Below, piece after piece: positions 14,622-23,920 of a stretch of DNA of 28,742 nucleotides. The position numbers and the translations under genes were made by a program. Position 1 is the first letter of the stretch. Each line of letters begins with the position of its first letter. Under the pieces are notes generated by a model. It worked only from the letters and a program-made list of their open reading frames with translations, was not told the origin of the DNA and searched no databases. Origin of the DNA: JAWLCA01 sp050485905 (lineage in GTDB: Bacteria > Pseudomonadota > Alphaproteobacteria > Rhodobacterales > Rhodobacteraceae). Where the stretch lies: the NCBI GenBank assembly GCA_050485905.1, contig JBJHCH010000034.1, positions 1-28,742 of the forward strand, written 5' to 3'.

Positions 14622-14939
14622 ATGGAAGATGTGAGCAATACGACGATCTCTGCACTTGAGGGCAAGGCTGACGAGGTCGCCCGCAGGTTGGCGCTGGTCG
14701 CCAACGCCAAGCGGCTGTTAATCCTGTGCGAACTGGCCAAGGGCGAACGGTCGGTCAGTGCGATTCAGAGCGCGGTGGGACTGGGACAGTCGGCTCTAAG
14801 CCAGCATCTGGCACGCCTGCGCGATGCAGGTATCGTGGCCACGCGACGAGAGGCCCAGACGATCCACTACCGCCTGCAGGATCAACAAGTCGCAGCCCTG
14901 ATGGACGCGCTCTACGAATCCTTTTGCAAACCTGATTGA
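14595..14939 (+). CDS. bigR: ArsR-family persulfide-sensing repressor (BigR/SqrR type)
   Basis: A 114-residue winged-helix repressor. The recognition helix region reads G-Q-S-A-L-S-Q-H-L-A-R-L-R-D-A-G (about 64-79), followed by the wing R-R-E-A-Q-T-I-H-Y-R-L. Two cysteines, C45 in I-L-C-E-L-A and C111 near the C-terminus, are 66 residues apart. This is the same spacing as the redox pair of BigR (C42/C108) and SqrR (C41/C107), which form a disulfide or tetrasulfide when persulfide accumulates and then release DNA. Metal-binding motifs of ArsR/SmtB sensors are absent. ATG 14595 gives the family length; ATG 14622 is an alternative that loses nine residues. Neither has a clear ribosome binding site. 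It probably represses itself and the divergent dioxygenase. Confidence 0.9.
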   Translation: MPKSVNSNIMEDVSNTTISALEGKADEVARRLALVANAKRLLILCELAKGERSVSAIQSAVGLGQSALSQHLARLRDAGIVATRREAQTIHYRLQDQQVAALMDALYESFCKPD

Positions 14940-15077
14940 GCCCCCGCAGCCACTTGACGCAGCACTAGCGCAGCGTCTCAATCACCAAGCCATCACGGCA
15001 ACGCCAAGATCAGGCATCAGGGATGCCGAGAACACACAAGGCGGTCAGCAAAGCAGGACAAGCATCACGTGGCAGTT

Positions 15078-15100
15078 CTGGAGTTCGAGTCTTCCGATCT
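15078..15100 (+). other. Short stretch resembling parts of an Illumina adapter
   Basis: CTGGAGTTC (15078-15086) and TCTTCCGATCT (15090-15100) match, in order, two separated blocks of the common indexed adapter sequence, with the middle missing. It lies in the otherwise featureless 168-base gap between bigR and the mttB-like gene. Either coincidence or a trace of an assembly artefact. Confidence 0.3.
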
Positions 15101-15107
15101 TCGAATA

Positions 15108-16658
15108 CTAGTACCACATGTCTGCCATGGCGGCCTTTCGAAGAGCGATAAACTCACGCAGCGCCTCGTCAACACCGGCGTCTAGGAGCGGTGCCTCGAA
15201 GTCGGCCAGAACCTGCTTCCAGCGCCGATTTGCGCGGATAGCAGAATCGGGGGCTCCTGCGGCCTCCCATTTCTCGAAGGGCTCGTTGTCAGCCAGCTCC
15301 GTATCCCAAAAGGCGGTTTGGTAGTTTGCCATCGTATGGGCGCAGCCGAAGAAGTGATTGCCCGGCCCCACCTCGGCAAAGGCATCGACGGCCAACTGGT
15401 TGTCGTCCACCCGCACCCCGTCGAGGTAGCTGTGAAGCGCGCCGCAAAGATCACAGTCCAGCATGAACTTCTCGTAGGACATCGACAGCAACCCATCGAG
15501 GAATCCGGCGGAATGCAGGATGAAGTTCGCACCGCAGTGAATGGCCGACAGCATCGACATCGTGCCTTCCGTCATTGCCTGAGCGTCGGGCAGCTTCGAA
15601 GTGGTGAAATTGCCTGCACAGCGCAGCGGTAGCTTGAGCCGGCGAGCGAGCTGCCCAATCACCAGCGACCCGGCCGCCGGTTCCGGGGTGCCGAAGGTCG
15701 GCGAACCCGAGCGCAGGGACATCGACGACAGAAAGTTGCCGAAGATTACCGGTGCACCCGGACGTTCCAGTTGAGTCAGCGCACAGCCCGCCATCGTCTC
15801 GGCCAGCGCCTGGGCGATGGCGCCGGCAGTCGTAACCGGCCCCATCGCGCCTCCCAGAATAAAGGGCACGATCACTGCCGCCTGGTTGGCGCGCGCATAG
15901 GCGCGCAGCGACTTCGTCATCGTGCCGTCCCAGACCAGCGGCGAGTTCACGTTGACGTTGCCAAGGATTACGCAGTTGCCGTCCACAAACTCCGCACCGA
16001 ACAGAATGCGGGTCATCTCAATTGAATCCTCGGCACGATCCTCGGCAGTAATCGAACCCATGAACGGCCGGTCGGAGTAGCGGATATGGGCATAGACCAT
16101 GTCCAAATGGCGCTTGTTCACCGGCACGTCCGTCGGTTCGCAAATCGTACCGCCGGAGTGGTGAAGCCAGGGCGACGCTTGGGCCAGCTTCACGAAATTC
16201 TCGAAATCCTCGATCGTGCCGTAGCGGCGGCCCCGATCCAGATCCATCACGAAGGGCGAGCCGTAGGCGGGCGAAAAGACGACTGCATTGCCACCGATCT
16301 GCACACTCCGGTCGTGGTTCCGGGCATGCTGGGTGAACTCTGCCGGTGCGGTCGTCAGGATATCGCGCAACATGCCTGGCTCGAACCGAACCAGCACACC
16401 TTCCACCTGTGCCCCGGCCCGCCTCCAGTGATCGAGCGTCGCCGGATCATCACGGAATTCAATGCCGGTTTCTGCAAGGATACGGTCGGCGGCCGCTTCG
16501 ATCCGAACAAGGTTGTCGTCGGACAGGATGTCATAGGGTGGCAGGTTGCGCAGGATGAACGGCCGTCCGAGATCATGCGCGGGCGCAGCGTGTTTCGTCA
16601 GTCTCGCCGCGCGACCGCTGCGCGTCGGCCCTTCCCGTGTTTCATCCTGCACCCTCAT
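15108..16658 (-). CDS. MttB-family (COG5598-type) methyltransferase, non-pyrrolysine
   Basis: A 516-residue protein of the trimethylamine methyltransferase family, whose members move a methyl group from a quaternary or tertiary amine to a corrinoid protein. Typical segments are S-P-A-Y-G-S-P-F-V-M-D, G-G-T-I-C-E-P-T-D-V-P, and in the second half V-I-F-G-N-F-L-S-S-M-S-L-R-S-G-S-P-T-F-G. The later A-I-H-C-G-A-N-F and G-P-G-N-H-F-F-G are also family-like. There is no in-frame TAG, so no pyrrolysine; such relatives act on betaines (MtgB type) or unknown substrates. ATG 16658 follows AGGGGATG; a longer open frame to 16829 runs into the groEL terminator and is rejected. No corrinoid-protein, methyltransferase or transporter gene is adjacent, so the substrate cannot be guessed from context. 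Confidence 0.85.
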   Translation of the reverse strand: MRVQDETREGPTRSGRAARLTKHAAPAHDLGRPFILRNLPPYDILSDDNLVRIEAAADRILAETGIEFRDDPATLDHWRRAGAQVEGVLVRFEPGMLRDILTTAPAEFTQHARNHDRSVQIGGNAVVFSPAYGSPFVMDLDRGRRYGTIEDFENFVKLAQASPWLHHSGGTICEPTDVPVNKRHLDMVYAHIRYSDRPFMGSITAEDRAEDSIEMTRILFGAEFVDGNCVILGNVNVNSPLVWDGTMTKSLRAYARANQAAVIVPFILGGAMGPVTTAGAIAQALAETMAGCALTQLERPGAPVIFGNFLSSMSLRSGSPTFGTPEPAAGSLVIGQLARRLKLPLRCAGNFTTSKLPDAQAMTEGTMSMLSAIHCGANFILHSAGFLDGLLSMSYEKFMLDCDLCGALHSYLDGVRVDDNQLAVDAFAEVGPGNHFFGCAHTMANYQTAFWDTELADNEPFEKWEAAGAPDSAIRANRRWKQVLADFEAPLLDAGVDEALREFIALRKAAMADMWY

Positions 16659-16712
16659 CGGCCCATCCCCTAATTCGATTCTACACAGCATAGGATGGAG
16701 CGGGGAACTTGT

Positions 16713-16727
16713 GACGCTGGAAGCGTC
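16713..16727. promoter_or_regulatory. Inverted repeat upstream of the mttB-like gene
   Basis: GACGCT and AGCGTC, separated by GGA, lie 55 bases before the mttB-like start. Possible minus-strand -10 hexamers (TATGCT at 16692-16687, TAGAAT at 16683-16678) lie between the repeat and the gene. This would suit an operator, but support is weak. The rest of 16659-16830 shows nothing further. Confidence 0.3.
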
Positions 16728-16830
16728 TAACGGTTGGGCCAATCCGACTTTTCGCACACGGGGGGCCGAGCCACCCAGGGCGGCCAAGGGAGCCAGAAGC
16801 CGAAGCTGCGCCCACACATCATGCACCAAA

Positions 16831-16859
16831 CAAAAGGGGGCCGAAAATCGGCCCCCTTT
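16831..16859 (-). terminator. Rho-independent terminator of groESL
   Basis: Read on the minus strand, AAAGGGGGCCGA pairs perfectly with TCGGCCCCCTTT across a 3-base TTT loop and is followed by T-G-TTT. It starts 23 bases after the groEL stop. Confidence 0.88.
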
Positions 16860-16882
16860 CCGTCGTTTATATCGAGATGGAC

Positions 16883-18529
<1,647 letters not shown>

Positions 18530-18578
18530 TGTGCTTGCTCCTGGTTGTCTTGGATTTCAAAGGGTTGAGGCGCGACTA

Positions 18579-18866
18579 TCAGGCGATGATGCCCAGGATG
18601 TCGCTTTCCTTCATGATCAGCAGTTCACTGCCGTCGATGGTGACCTCGGTTCCCGACCACTTGCCGAACAGGATACGGTCGCCTTCCTTGACAGCCGGCG
18701 CGATCAGTTCGCCCGAGTCCTTGCGCGCGCCTTCACCCACGGCTACCACTTCGCCCTCGGCGGGCTTTTCCTTGGCGGTATCGGGGATGATCAGGCCACC
18801 CTTGGTTTTTTCGTCGCTTTCTACACGACGGACCAGCACACGGTCATGCAGCGGTTTGAATGCCAT
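18579..18866 (-). CDS. groES: Co-chaperonin GroES (10 kDa)
   Basis: The 95-residue lid of the GroEL cage. It starts F-K-P-L-H-D-R-V-L-V-R-R, carries the mobile loop (E-S-D-E-K-T-K-G-G-L-I-I-P-D, about 16-29), and ends with E-S-D-I-L-G-I. ATG 18866 follows TAGGGAGCG. A longer frame from 18911 starts inside the CIRCE element and is not a real extension. It is transcribed first in the groESL operon. Confidence 0.97.
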   Translation of the reverse strand: MAFKPLHDRVLVRRVESDEKTKGGLIIPDTAKEKPAEGEVVAVGEGARKDSGELIAPAVKEGDRILFGKWSGTEVTIDGSELLIMKESDILGIIA

Positions 18867-18900
18867 CTGAGAACGCTCCCTAGGTTCCAGGTTGAATAGA

Positions 18901-18927
18901 TTAGCACTCATCTCAGGCGAGTGCTAA
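18901..18927 (-). promoter_or_regulatory. CIRCE element (HrcA operator)
   Basis: A perfect TTAGCACTC-N9-GAGTGCTAA inverted repeat lies in the groES leader, just after the predicted -10. HrcA binding here represses groESL at normal temperature. No hrcA gene is in the window. Confidence 0.96.
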
Positions 18928-18934
18928 TGACGCC

Positions 18935-18963
18935 GAGATAAGGAGGTCGTCGCGGGCTGTCAA
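18935..18963 (-). promoter_or_regulatory. groESL promoter, heat-shock-like
   Basis: On the minus strand TTGACA (18963-18958) is followed after 17 bases by TATCTC (18940-18935). The surrounding CTTATCTCGG fits the CYTATNTNNG pattern described for alphaproteobacterial heat-shock (RpoH) promoters. The start would fall at the edge of CIRCE. Confidence 0.6.
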
Positions 18964-19065
18964 CGGGTCGGGTAAGGAAAAATTCACGCAATCGGTATTG
19001 CTGCGCGGGCTTTGGCGAAGACGCGGATGTGGGTGATGGTCTCAGGGTGGCGACAGAGAGACCCG

Positions 19066-20061
19066 ATGCTCCGCAACACCATCCTGGCAGTGCTTTTTAC
19101 GCTGACGCTCACCTTCCCCGCATGGGCGTCCTGCAGCGGCAATGACTTGCTCGCAAAGCTTCCAGAGGCCGAGCGAGATGCACTTCGAGAGCGTGCGGTA
19201 TCCGTCCCTTATCCTGAAGGTAACCTGTGGCGGGCAGAACGTGACGGGACGGTGCTGCATCTTGTCGGCACGATGCACCTGCCAGACCGCCGCATGGACG
19301 GCATCCTGGCTGGGATTGTTCCGCTGCTAGCGGAAGCTGATTTGGTTCTGCTTGAAGCTTCCGCCGAAGACCGCGCGGCGCTGCAGTCAGAGATCGTAAC
19401 CGATCCCACCAGAGCATTTGCCACCGACGGACAGACGCTGCCAGAGCTTCTGCCCGAGGGGGACTGGCAACACCTCATGACTGAGTTTCGTGCCAGGGGG
19501 ATACCGCCGATGATCGGCTCGCGTTTCCGGCCCTGGATGGTGCTGGCGCTGCTCTCGGTCCCAAGCTGCGTGATGGACCCGCTGGTGTCTGGCGATGCGG
19601 GCCTCGACCAGCAGATCGAAGACTCAGCGCGGGCCGCCAATGTCCCGGTCCGCGGGCTGGAGCCGCACGACACGCTGTTTGACCTGTTCGACGCCTTGGC
19701 TTTGCCGGAACAGATGGCGCTGATACAAGCCACGCTTGCGCAGGGTGCCGGTGACGAAGACCTGTTTGCGACCTTGGCCAATGCTTGGTCACGGGGTGAG
19801 CACAGGCTGATCTGGGAGTTTGCCCGAAGCCGGGCGCTTGCCCTCCCCGGCGCCGAGCCGGAAGAGATCAATGCCCAGATGGCGCGTCTGGAAGAACTGC
19901 TTCTGGCAGGGCGCAACCGCAACTGGATGCGGATCATCACCTCCGAAGCGACGGGCCGACGTGCCATTGTCGCCGTTGGGGCGGCGCATCTTTCGGGCCA
20001 CGAGGGGCTGCTCGATCTGCTGGATCGCGCGGGTTTTGTCTTAACGCGGATCGACGGCTGA
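19066..20061 (+). CDS. TraB/GumN family protein, exported
   Basis: A 331-residue protein with a signal peptide (about 1-21: two charged residues, a hydrophobic core, then A-W-A before S-C). The body has the family hallmarks: an N-terminal L-V-G-T-M-H-L motif, a central acidic L-L-E-A-S, and a C-terminal V-A-V-G-A-A-H-L-S-G-H-E-G-L-L-D-L-L. The conserved GTMH and GAAH histidines suggest a metal-dependent, Tiki-like hydrolase fold. Activity of the bacterial members is not established. ATG 19066 follows GAGAGA and gives a clean signal peptide; earlier starts add a polar stretch. The next gene starts 74 bases downstream. Confidence 0.82.
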   Translation: MLRNTILAVLFTLTLTFPAWASCSGNDLLAKLPEAERDALRERAVSVPYPEGNLWRAERDGTVLHLVGTMHLPDRRMDGILAGIVPLLAEADLVLLEASAEDRAALQSEIVTDPTRAFATDGQTLPELLPEGDWQHLMTEFRARGIPPMIGSRFRPWMVLALLSVPSCVMDPLVSGDAGLDQQIEDSARAANVPVRGLEPHDTLFDLFDALALPEQMALIQATLAQGAGDEDLFATLANAWSRGEHRLIWEFARSRALALPGAEPEEINAQMARLEELLLAGRNRNWMRIITSEATGRRAIVAVGAAHLSGHEGLLDLLDRAGFVLTRIDG

Positions 20062-20135
20062 GCGGCGGGTGACATCCCGAACGGCAGGCGATAGAAAGCC
20101 GCCGAAACGCTGATCGATAGGCAAGGGACACCCCA

Positions 20136-21053
20136 ATGATCAAGGTCTTCGGCCACAAATCCCCCGATACCGATTCCACCGGATCGCCCATCATCTGGGC
20201 TTGGTATCTGTCCGAGGTGAAGCGCACGCCCGCGACGCCTGTCCTGCTGGGTGAACCGAATACCGAGGCAGACTTCGTTCTGAAACGTTGGGACCTGACG
20301 AAGCCCGAGATCATCGCCGATGTGGCGCCGGGCGATGATTGCGTGGTGGTCGATACCAACAACCCCGCGGAACTTCCCCCGTCGATCAACGAGGCGAACG
20401 TCATCCAGATCGTTGATCATCACATGCTGGCAGGTGGGCTCAAGACAAAGACGCCCATTGATATAACCATCCGGCCGCTGGCGTGCACTGCCACGATCAT
20501 GCACGACCTGATCGGCGACGACATGGCGCGGATGCCCGATAACATCAAAGGCGCGATGCTCTCCTGCATCCTGTCCGACACGCTGGAGTTTCGCAGCCCG
20601 ACGACGACTGACCATGACCGCGCTGTGGCCGAGAACTTGGCACGCGAGTTGGGCATCGCCATCCCCGACTATGCTGATGAGTTGTTCGCGGCCAAGTCGG
20701 ACGTCTCGTCCTTTTCAGATGCCGAACTGCTGCGGATGGACAGCAAGGAGTATGAAATCGGCGGCAAGCAACTGCGGGTCTCGGTCCTTGAAACGACCTC
20801 GCCAAAGTTGCTGCTGGACCGCAAGGCTGACCTTGTCGCTGCGATGGACACGGTCGCGGCAGAGGATGGCGCCGATCAGGTGCTGTTGTTCATCATCGAC
20901 ATCCTGCGCGAGGAGGCGACGCTTCTGGTTCCGAATGAACTCACAAAACAGATCGCGGAAAGAAGCTTCGGTGCGACGGTGCAGGGCGATACGATTGTCC
21001 TTCCCGGCGTAATGAGCCGCAAGAAGCAGATCCTGCCGGCTCTGGCGCTCTGA
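20136..21053 (+). CDS. ppaC: Manganese-dependent inorganic pyrophosphatase (family II)
   Basis: Hydrolyses pyrophosphate to phosphate, pulling biosynthetic reactions forward. The 305-residue DHH-family protein has the metal ligands H7 and D11/D13 in G-H-K-S-P-D-T-D-S, D73 in V-V-V-D-T-N, D94-H95-H96 and D148 in L-S-D-T-L. The DHHA2 domain ends with S-R-K-K-Q-I-L-P, the substrate-binding basic motif. No CBS or DRTGG regulatory insert is present. AAGGGA precedes the ATG. The stop overlaps the next start as TGATG, indicating coupled expression with the HAD phosphatase. Confidence 0.95.
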   Translation: MIKVFGHKSPDTDSTGSPIIWAWYLSEVKRTPATPVLLGEPNTEADFVLKRWDLTKPEIIADVAPGDDCVVVDTNNPAELPPSINEANVIQIVDHHMLAGGLKTKTPIDITIRPLACTATIMHDLIGDDMARMPDNIKGAMLSCILSDTLEFRSPTTTDHDRAVAENLARELGIAIPDYADELFAAKSDVSSFSDAELLRMDSKEYEIGGKQLRVSVLETTSPKLLLDRKADLVAAMDTVAAEDGADQVLLFIIDILREEATLLVPNELTKQIAERSFGATVQGDTIVLPGVMSRKKQILPALAL

Positions 21054-21928
21054 TGGTGCGCATCATTGGGTCGCTGGCCGAGATCGCCAGCCAGTACGAT
21101 ACGCTGTTCTGCGACCTTTGGGGGTGCGTGCACGACGGCACGCGCGCCTACCCGGCGGCAGTTTCCGCGCTGCAGGAGTTTCGCAAAGGCGGCGGGCGGG
21201 TTGTGTTATTGACCAACGCGCCACGTCCCGAGGGGTCGGTCCAGCGCCAGATCGAGCGACTGGGCGTCCCCGGCGACAGCTGGGATGTGATCGTGACATC
21301 CGGTGATGCGGCGCAGGCGGGCATGATGATGGGTGCTGTCGGGCGCAGGGTTTGGCACCTCGGCCCGGAGAAGGACGAAAGCTTCTTTGCCGACGTGCCG
21401 GAGGACGTGGCCGCGCTCGGGTCGTTGGAACGGGTATCGTTTGATCAGGCCGAGGGTATCGTCTGCACCGGCCTCTTCGACGACATGACCGAAGGCCCCG
21501 AGGATTATCGCTCCCGCCTGCTTGCGGCCAAGACGCGCGGGATGAAGCTGCTTTGCGCCAACCCCGATATCGTCGTGGACTACGGTGACACGCGCATCTT
21601 CTGCGCCGGCGCCATTGCCGCGCTCTATGACGAGATGGGTGGTGAGAGCCTCTATTTCGGCAAACCACACCCGCCAATCTACGATCTTGCAAGGCGCAAG
21701 CTGGCGGCGCTTGGCCACGATCCGCGCGATGTGCTGGCAATCGGCGACGGGATCAACACCGACATTGCCGGCGGCGTGAACGAAGGCATCGACAGCCTGT
21801 TCATCACCGGCGGTCTGGCGGCCGAGGAGTTCGGTAGCGACGTGGAGAATCCCGATCCGACCCAACTGGATCACTGGCTCATCGGGCAAAACCACATGCC
21901 GACCATGGCCATCGGCCGCCTGCGCTGA
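21053..21928 (+). CDS. HAD-superfamily class IIA hydrolase (NagD-like, TIGR01459 type)
   Basis: A 291-residue phosphatase. HAD motif I is F-C-D-L-W-G-C-V-H-D-G near residues 19-29, motif II L-L-T-N-A-P-R, motif III lysine in F-G-K-P-H-P-P, and motif IV I-G-D-G-I-N-T-D-I. A class IIA cap lies between motifs II and III. Substrates of this subgroup are not settled; small phosphometabolites are typical. Its ATG overlaps the ppaC stop by one base, so the two are probably made together. Confidence 0.87.
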   Translation: MVRIIGSLAEIASQYDTLFCDLWGCVHDGTRAYPAAVSALQEFRKGGGRVVLLTNAPRPEGSVQRQIERLGVPGDSWDVIVTSGDAAQAGMMMGAVGRRVWHLGPEKDESFFADVPEDVAALGSLERVSFDQAEGIVCTGLFDDMTEGPEDYRSRLLAAKTRGMKLLCANPDIVVDYGDTRIFCAGAIAALYDEMGGESLYFGKPHPPIYDLARRKLAALGHDPRDVLAIGDGINTDIAGGVNEGIDSLFITGGLAAEEFGSDVENPDPTQLDHWLIGQNHMPTMAIGRLR

Positions 21929-21989
21929 TTCCGAGCGGCAACAAAATTGCTCCATCTTGGCGCATCGCGTAAAAATATTTCGCGCAGGA

Positions 21990-22018
21990 TTGTCATTGGC
22001 ACTTCGTCGATCTATGTT
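21990..22018 (+). promoter_or_regulatory. Predicted promoter of the maoC-ribF-ycgN-ltaE operon
   Basis: TTGTCA (21990-21995, 5/6) and TATGTT (22013-22018, 4/6) are 17 bases apart. The predicted start near 22025 leaves a leader ending in GGGGAA before ATG 22053. Confidence 0.45.
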
Positions 22019-22052
22019 GCACCGCAGCATGGATCACGGGGAACTCGCAGCA

Positions 22053-22511
22053 ATGTTTGATACGCCCATGAACGATAATCTGCCGCGCGGAACCATCTGC
22101 ATCGAAGACATCGAAATCGGCATGGCCCGCCATCTGCAGAAGCAGGTGACCGACCGGGATATCGAACTCTTCGCCGAGGTCTCCACCGACCGAAACCCCG
22201 TGCATCTGGACGATGAGTATGCTCGCGATACGATTTTCGAGGGCCGAATTGCCCATGGTATGCTGACTGCGGGCCTGATCTCTGCGGTCATCGGCGAGCA
22301 GCTTCCGGGTCACGGCACGGTCTATCTTGGTCAAAGCCTCAAGTTCATGGCCCCGGTGCGGCCTGGCGACACCGTGCGGGCCGAAGTGACCGTAACCGCC
22401 ATCGACCATTCGCGGCGGCGCGTTACCCTTGAAACCCTCTGCCGCGTGGGCGATACCACCGTCCTGAAGGGCGAGGCGCTGGTTCTGGCACCAAGCCGCA
22501 AGTTCGACTGA
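22053..22511 (+). CDS. MaoC-like (R)-specific enoyl-CoA hydratase
   Basis: A single hot-dog-fold protein of about 152 residues. The hydratase-2 motif is S-T-D46-R-N-P-V-H51-L-D with the catalytic Asp/His, followed by G-R-I-A-H-G-M-L-T-A. Such proteins hydrate trans-2-enoyl-CoA to (R)-3-hydroxyacyl-CoA, in some bacteria feeding polyhydroxyalkanoate synthesis (PhaJ). The substrate here is unknown. ATG 22053 has GGGGAA nine bases upstream and lies after the predicted transcription start; ATG 22068 and longer starts are possible. It is first in a run with ribF, 31 bases downstream. Confidence 0.87.
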   Translation: MFDTPMNDNLPRGTICIEDIEIGMARHLQKQVTDRDIELFAEVSTDRNPVHLDDEYARDTIFEGRIAHGMLTAGLISAVIGEQLPGHGTVYLGQSLKFMAPVRPGDTVRAEVTVTAIDHSRRRVTLETLCRVGDTTVLKGEALVLAPSRKFD

Positions 22512-22542
22512 CGACACGGGCGGCCCCCCGCCCCGGGGGAAG

Positions 22543-23466
22543 ATGCGCATCATCAGGCACTGGACGGGCGTTGACGCATCCGACCGCGGTGCCGCGGTGG
22601 CGATCGGCAATTTTGACGGCGTGCATCTTGGCCATCAGGCAGTTATCGAGCTTGCGCGGCCCCATGGCCGGCTGGGCGTCGTCACATTTGAGCCGCATCC
22701 ACGCGAATATTTCGCCCCCGACGCCCCCGCCTTTCGCCTGATGAACGCTGAAGCGCGCGCGAACCGGCTGGCAAAGCTTGGGGTGGAACTGCTCTACGAA
22801 CTGCCCTTCAACGCGCGCCTTGCGCAGTTGCCGGCCGAGGCATTTGCGCGCGAGGTGCTGGCCGACGGGCTGGGCATCGCCCATGCTGTCGTCGGCGCCG
22901 ATTTCCGCTTCGGCAAGGGGCGCGATGGCGGCGCCGAGGAACTCCTTGCATTCGGCGCTGCCATGGGCTTCGGCGTCACCGTGGCAGAGCTGCTTGACGC
23001 CGGCAATCGCGCCATCTCCTCGACCGCGATCCGAACCGCCCTGACCGAGGGTCGACCGCGCGAGGCTGCTGTGATGCTGGGCCATTGGCATCGCATCGAA
23101 GGGCCGGTGCTGCACGGCGAGAAGCGTGGGCGTGGTCTTGGCTATCCTACCGCGAACATGGCGCTGGACGGTCTGCACCTGCCGCGCTTCGGCGTCTATG
23201 CAGTGAAGGTCGATGTGCTGACGGGGCCGCACGCGGGCAGCTACGGTGGGGCGGCCAGCCTTGGGGTGCGGCCAATGTTCGGTCTCGCCCAGCCGAACAT
23301 CGAGACCTTCATCTTCGACTTCGACGGCTCGCTTTACGACGAGCATCTGTCGGTCGCGCTGGTCGACTGGCTGCGGCCCGAGATGACGTTCGACGGCATC
23401 GACGGGCTGATCGCGCAGATGGACGCTGACTGCGCCCTCGCCCGCGATATCCTGGCCGCGGTCTGA
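22543..23466 (+). CDS. ribF: Bifunctional riboflavin kinase / FAD synthetase
   Basis: Makes FMN from riboflavin and then FAD. The 307 residues have an N-terminal nucleotidyl-transferase domain with I-G-N-F-D-G-V-H-L-G-H and F-E-P-H-P, and I-S-S-T-A-I-R at its end. The C-terminal flavokinase domain has G-Y-P-T-A-N and G-V-R-P-M-F-G, then N-I-E-T-F-I-F-D-F-D with the catalytic acidic residue. Length is normal. GGGGGA lies only two to three bases before the ATG, within a GC-rich stretch that may fold, so initiation could be weak or coupled to the upstream gene. Four bases separate it from the next gene. Confidence 0.95.
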   Translation: MRIIRHWTGVDASDRGAAVAIGNFDGVHLGHQAVIELARPHGRLGVVTFEPHPREYFAPDAPAFRLMNAEARANRLAKLGVELLYELPFNARLAQLPAEAFAREVLADGLGIAHAVVGADFRFGKGRDGGAEELLAFGAAMGFGVTVAELLDAGNRAISSTAIRTALTEGRPREAAVMLGHWHRIEGPVLHGEKRGRGLGYPTANMALDGLHLPRFGVYAVKVDVLTGPHAGSYGGAASLGVRPMFGLAQPNIETFIFDFDGSLYDEHLSVALVDWLRPEMTFDGIDGLIAQMDADCALARDILAAV

Positions 23467-23470
23467 GGCA

Positions 23471-23920
23471 ATGGCCCGAACCCGGCACCGCTTCTGGGAG
23501 CGCCCGCTGGAGGAGCTGAACCCCGCCGAGTGGGAGGCGCTCTGCGACGGCTGCGGAAAGTGCTGCCTGAACAAGCTGGAAGATCCTGACACCGGCGAGG
23601 TAGCCTTTACCCGCATCGCCTGCCGCCTGCTGGACGGCGAGACATGCCGCTGCTCGCAATACGAGAACCGCCGCACCTTTGTCCCCGACTGCGTTTTCCT
23701 GACGCCTGGCACCATCGACGACATCGCTTACTGGCTGCCGGCGACCTGCGCCTACAAGCTGCGCCACGAGGGACGTTCGCTCTACCGCTGGCATCCGCTG
23801 ATTTCGGGCGATCCCGAGAGCGTGCACCGGGCCGGCGAGTCTGTGCGCGGATGGACGGTGCCCGAGTTCGAGGTGCCGGAGGAAGAATGGGAAGACCACA
23901 TAATCGACGGAGATCTCTGA
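23471..23920 (+). CDS. YcgN/UPF0260-type cysteine-cluster protein
   Basis: A 149-residue cytosolic protein of unknown function. The cysteines C25, C28, C31, C32, C51, C59, C61, C74 and C92 include the C-D-G-C-G-K-C-C motif of the zinc/iron-chelating YkgJ-like fold, suggesting a bound metal or Fe-S cluster. The C-terminal third has R-W-H-P-L-I-S-G-D-P and a D/E-rich tail. It starts four bases after ribF, and its stop overlaps the next start as TGATG. The conserved family is found widely in proteobacteria, but its reaction is not known. Confidence 0.88.
   Translation: MARTRHRFWERPLEELNPAEWEALCDGCGKCCLNKLEDPDTGEVAFTRIACRLLDGETCRCSQYENRRTFVPDCVFLTPGTIDDIAYWLPATCAYKLRHEGRSLYRWHPLISGDPESVHRAGESVRGWTVPEFEVPEEEWEDHIIDGDL

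Noticed and set aside
15075..15103. A tRNA T-arm remnant, suggested by GAGTTCGAGTC
   Set aside because: The stem pairing is poor, no other arm is present and there is no neighbouring tRNA or integrase.
15108..16658. Pyrrolysine (in-frame TAG) in the MttB-like gene
   Set aside because: The frame is open throughout; TAG occurs only as the normal stop codon.
16659..16829. 57-residue N-terminal extension of the MttB-like protein
   Set aside because: It runs into the groEL terminator region and has no similarity to the family; ATG 16658 has a good ribosome binding site.
18867..18911. N-terminal extension of GroES
   Set aside because: It would start inside the CIRCE operator; GroES proteins begin at the M-A-F-K-P-L-H segment.
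19209..20615. A 468-codon minus-strand frame opposite the TraB-like gene and ppaC
   Set aside because: Both genes it opposes have clear motifs; the translation is low-complexity S/R/A-rich and shows no domain.
22423..23724. A 433-codon minus-strand frame opposite ribF
   Set aside because: Antisense to a clear RibF with intact motifs; no recognisable protein features.
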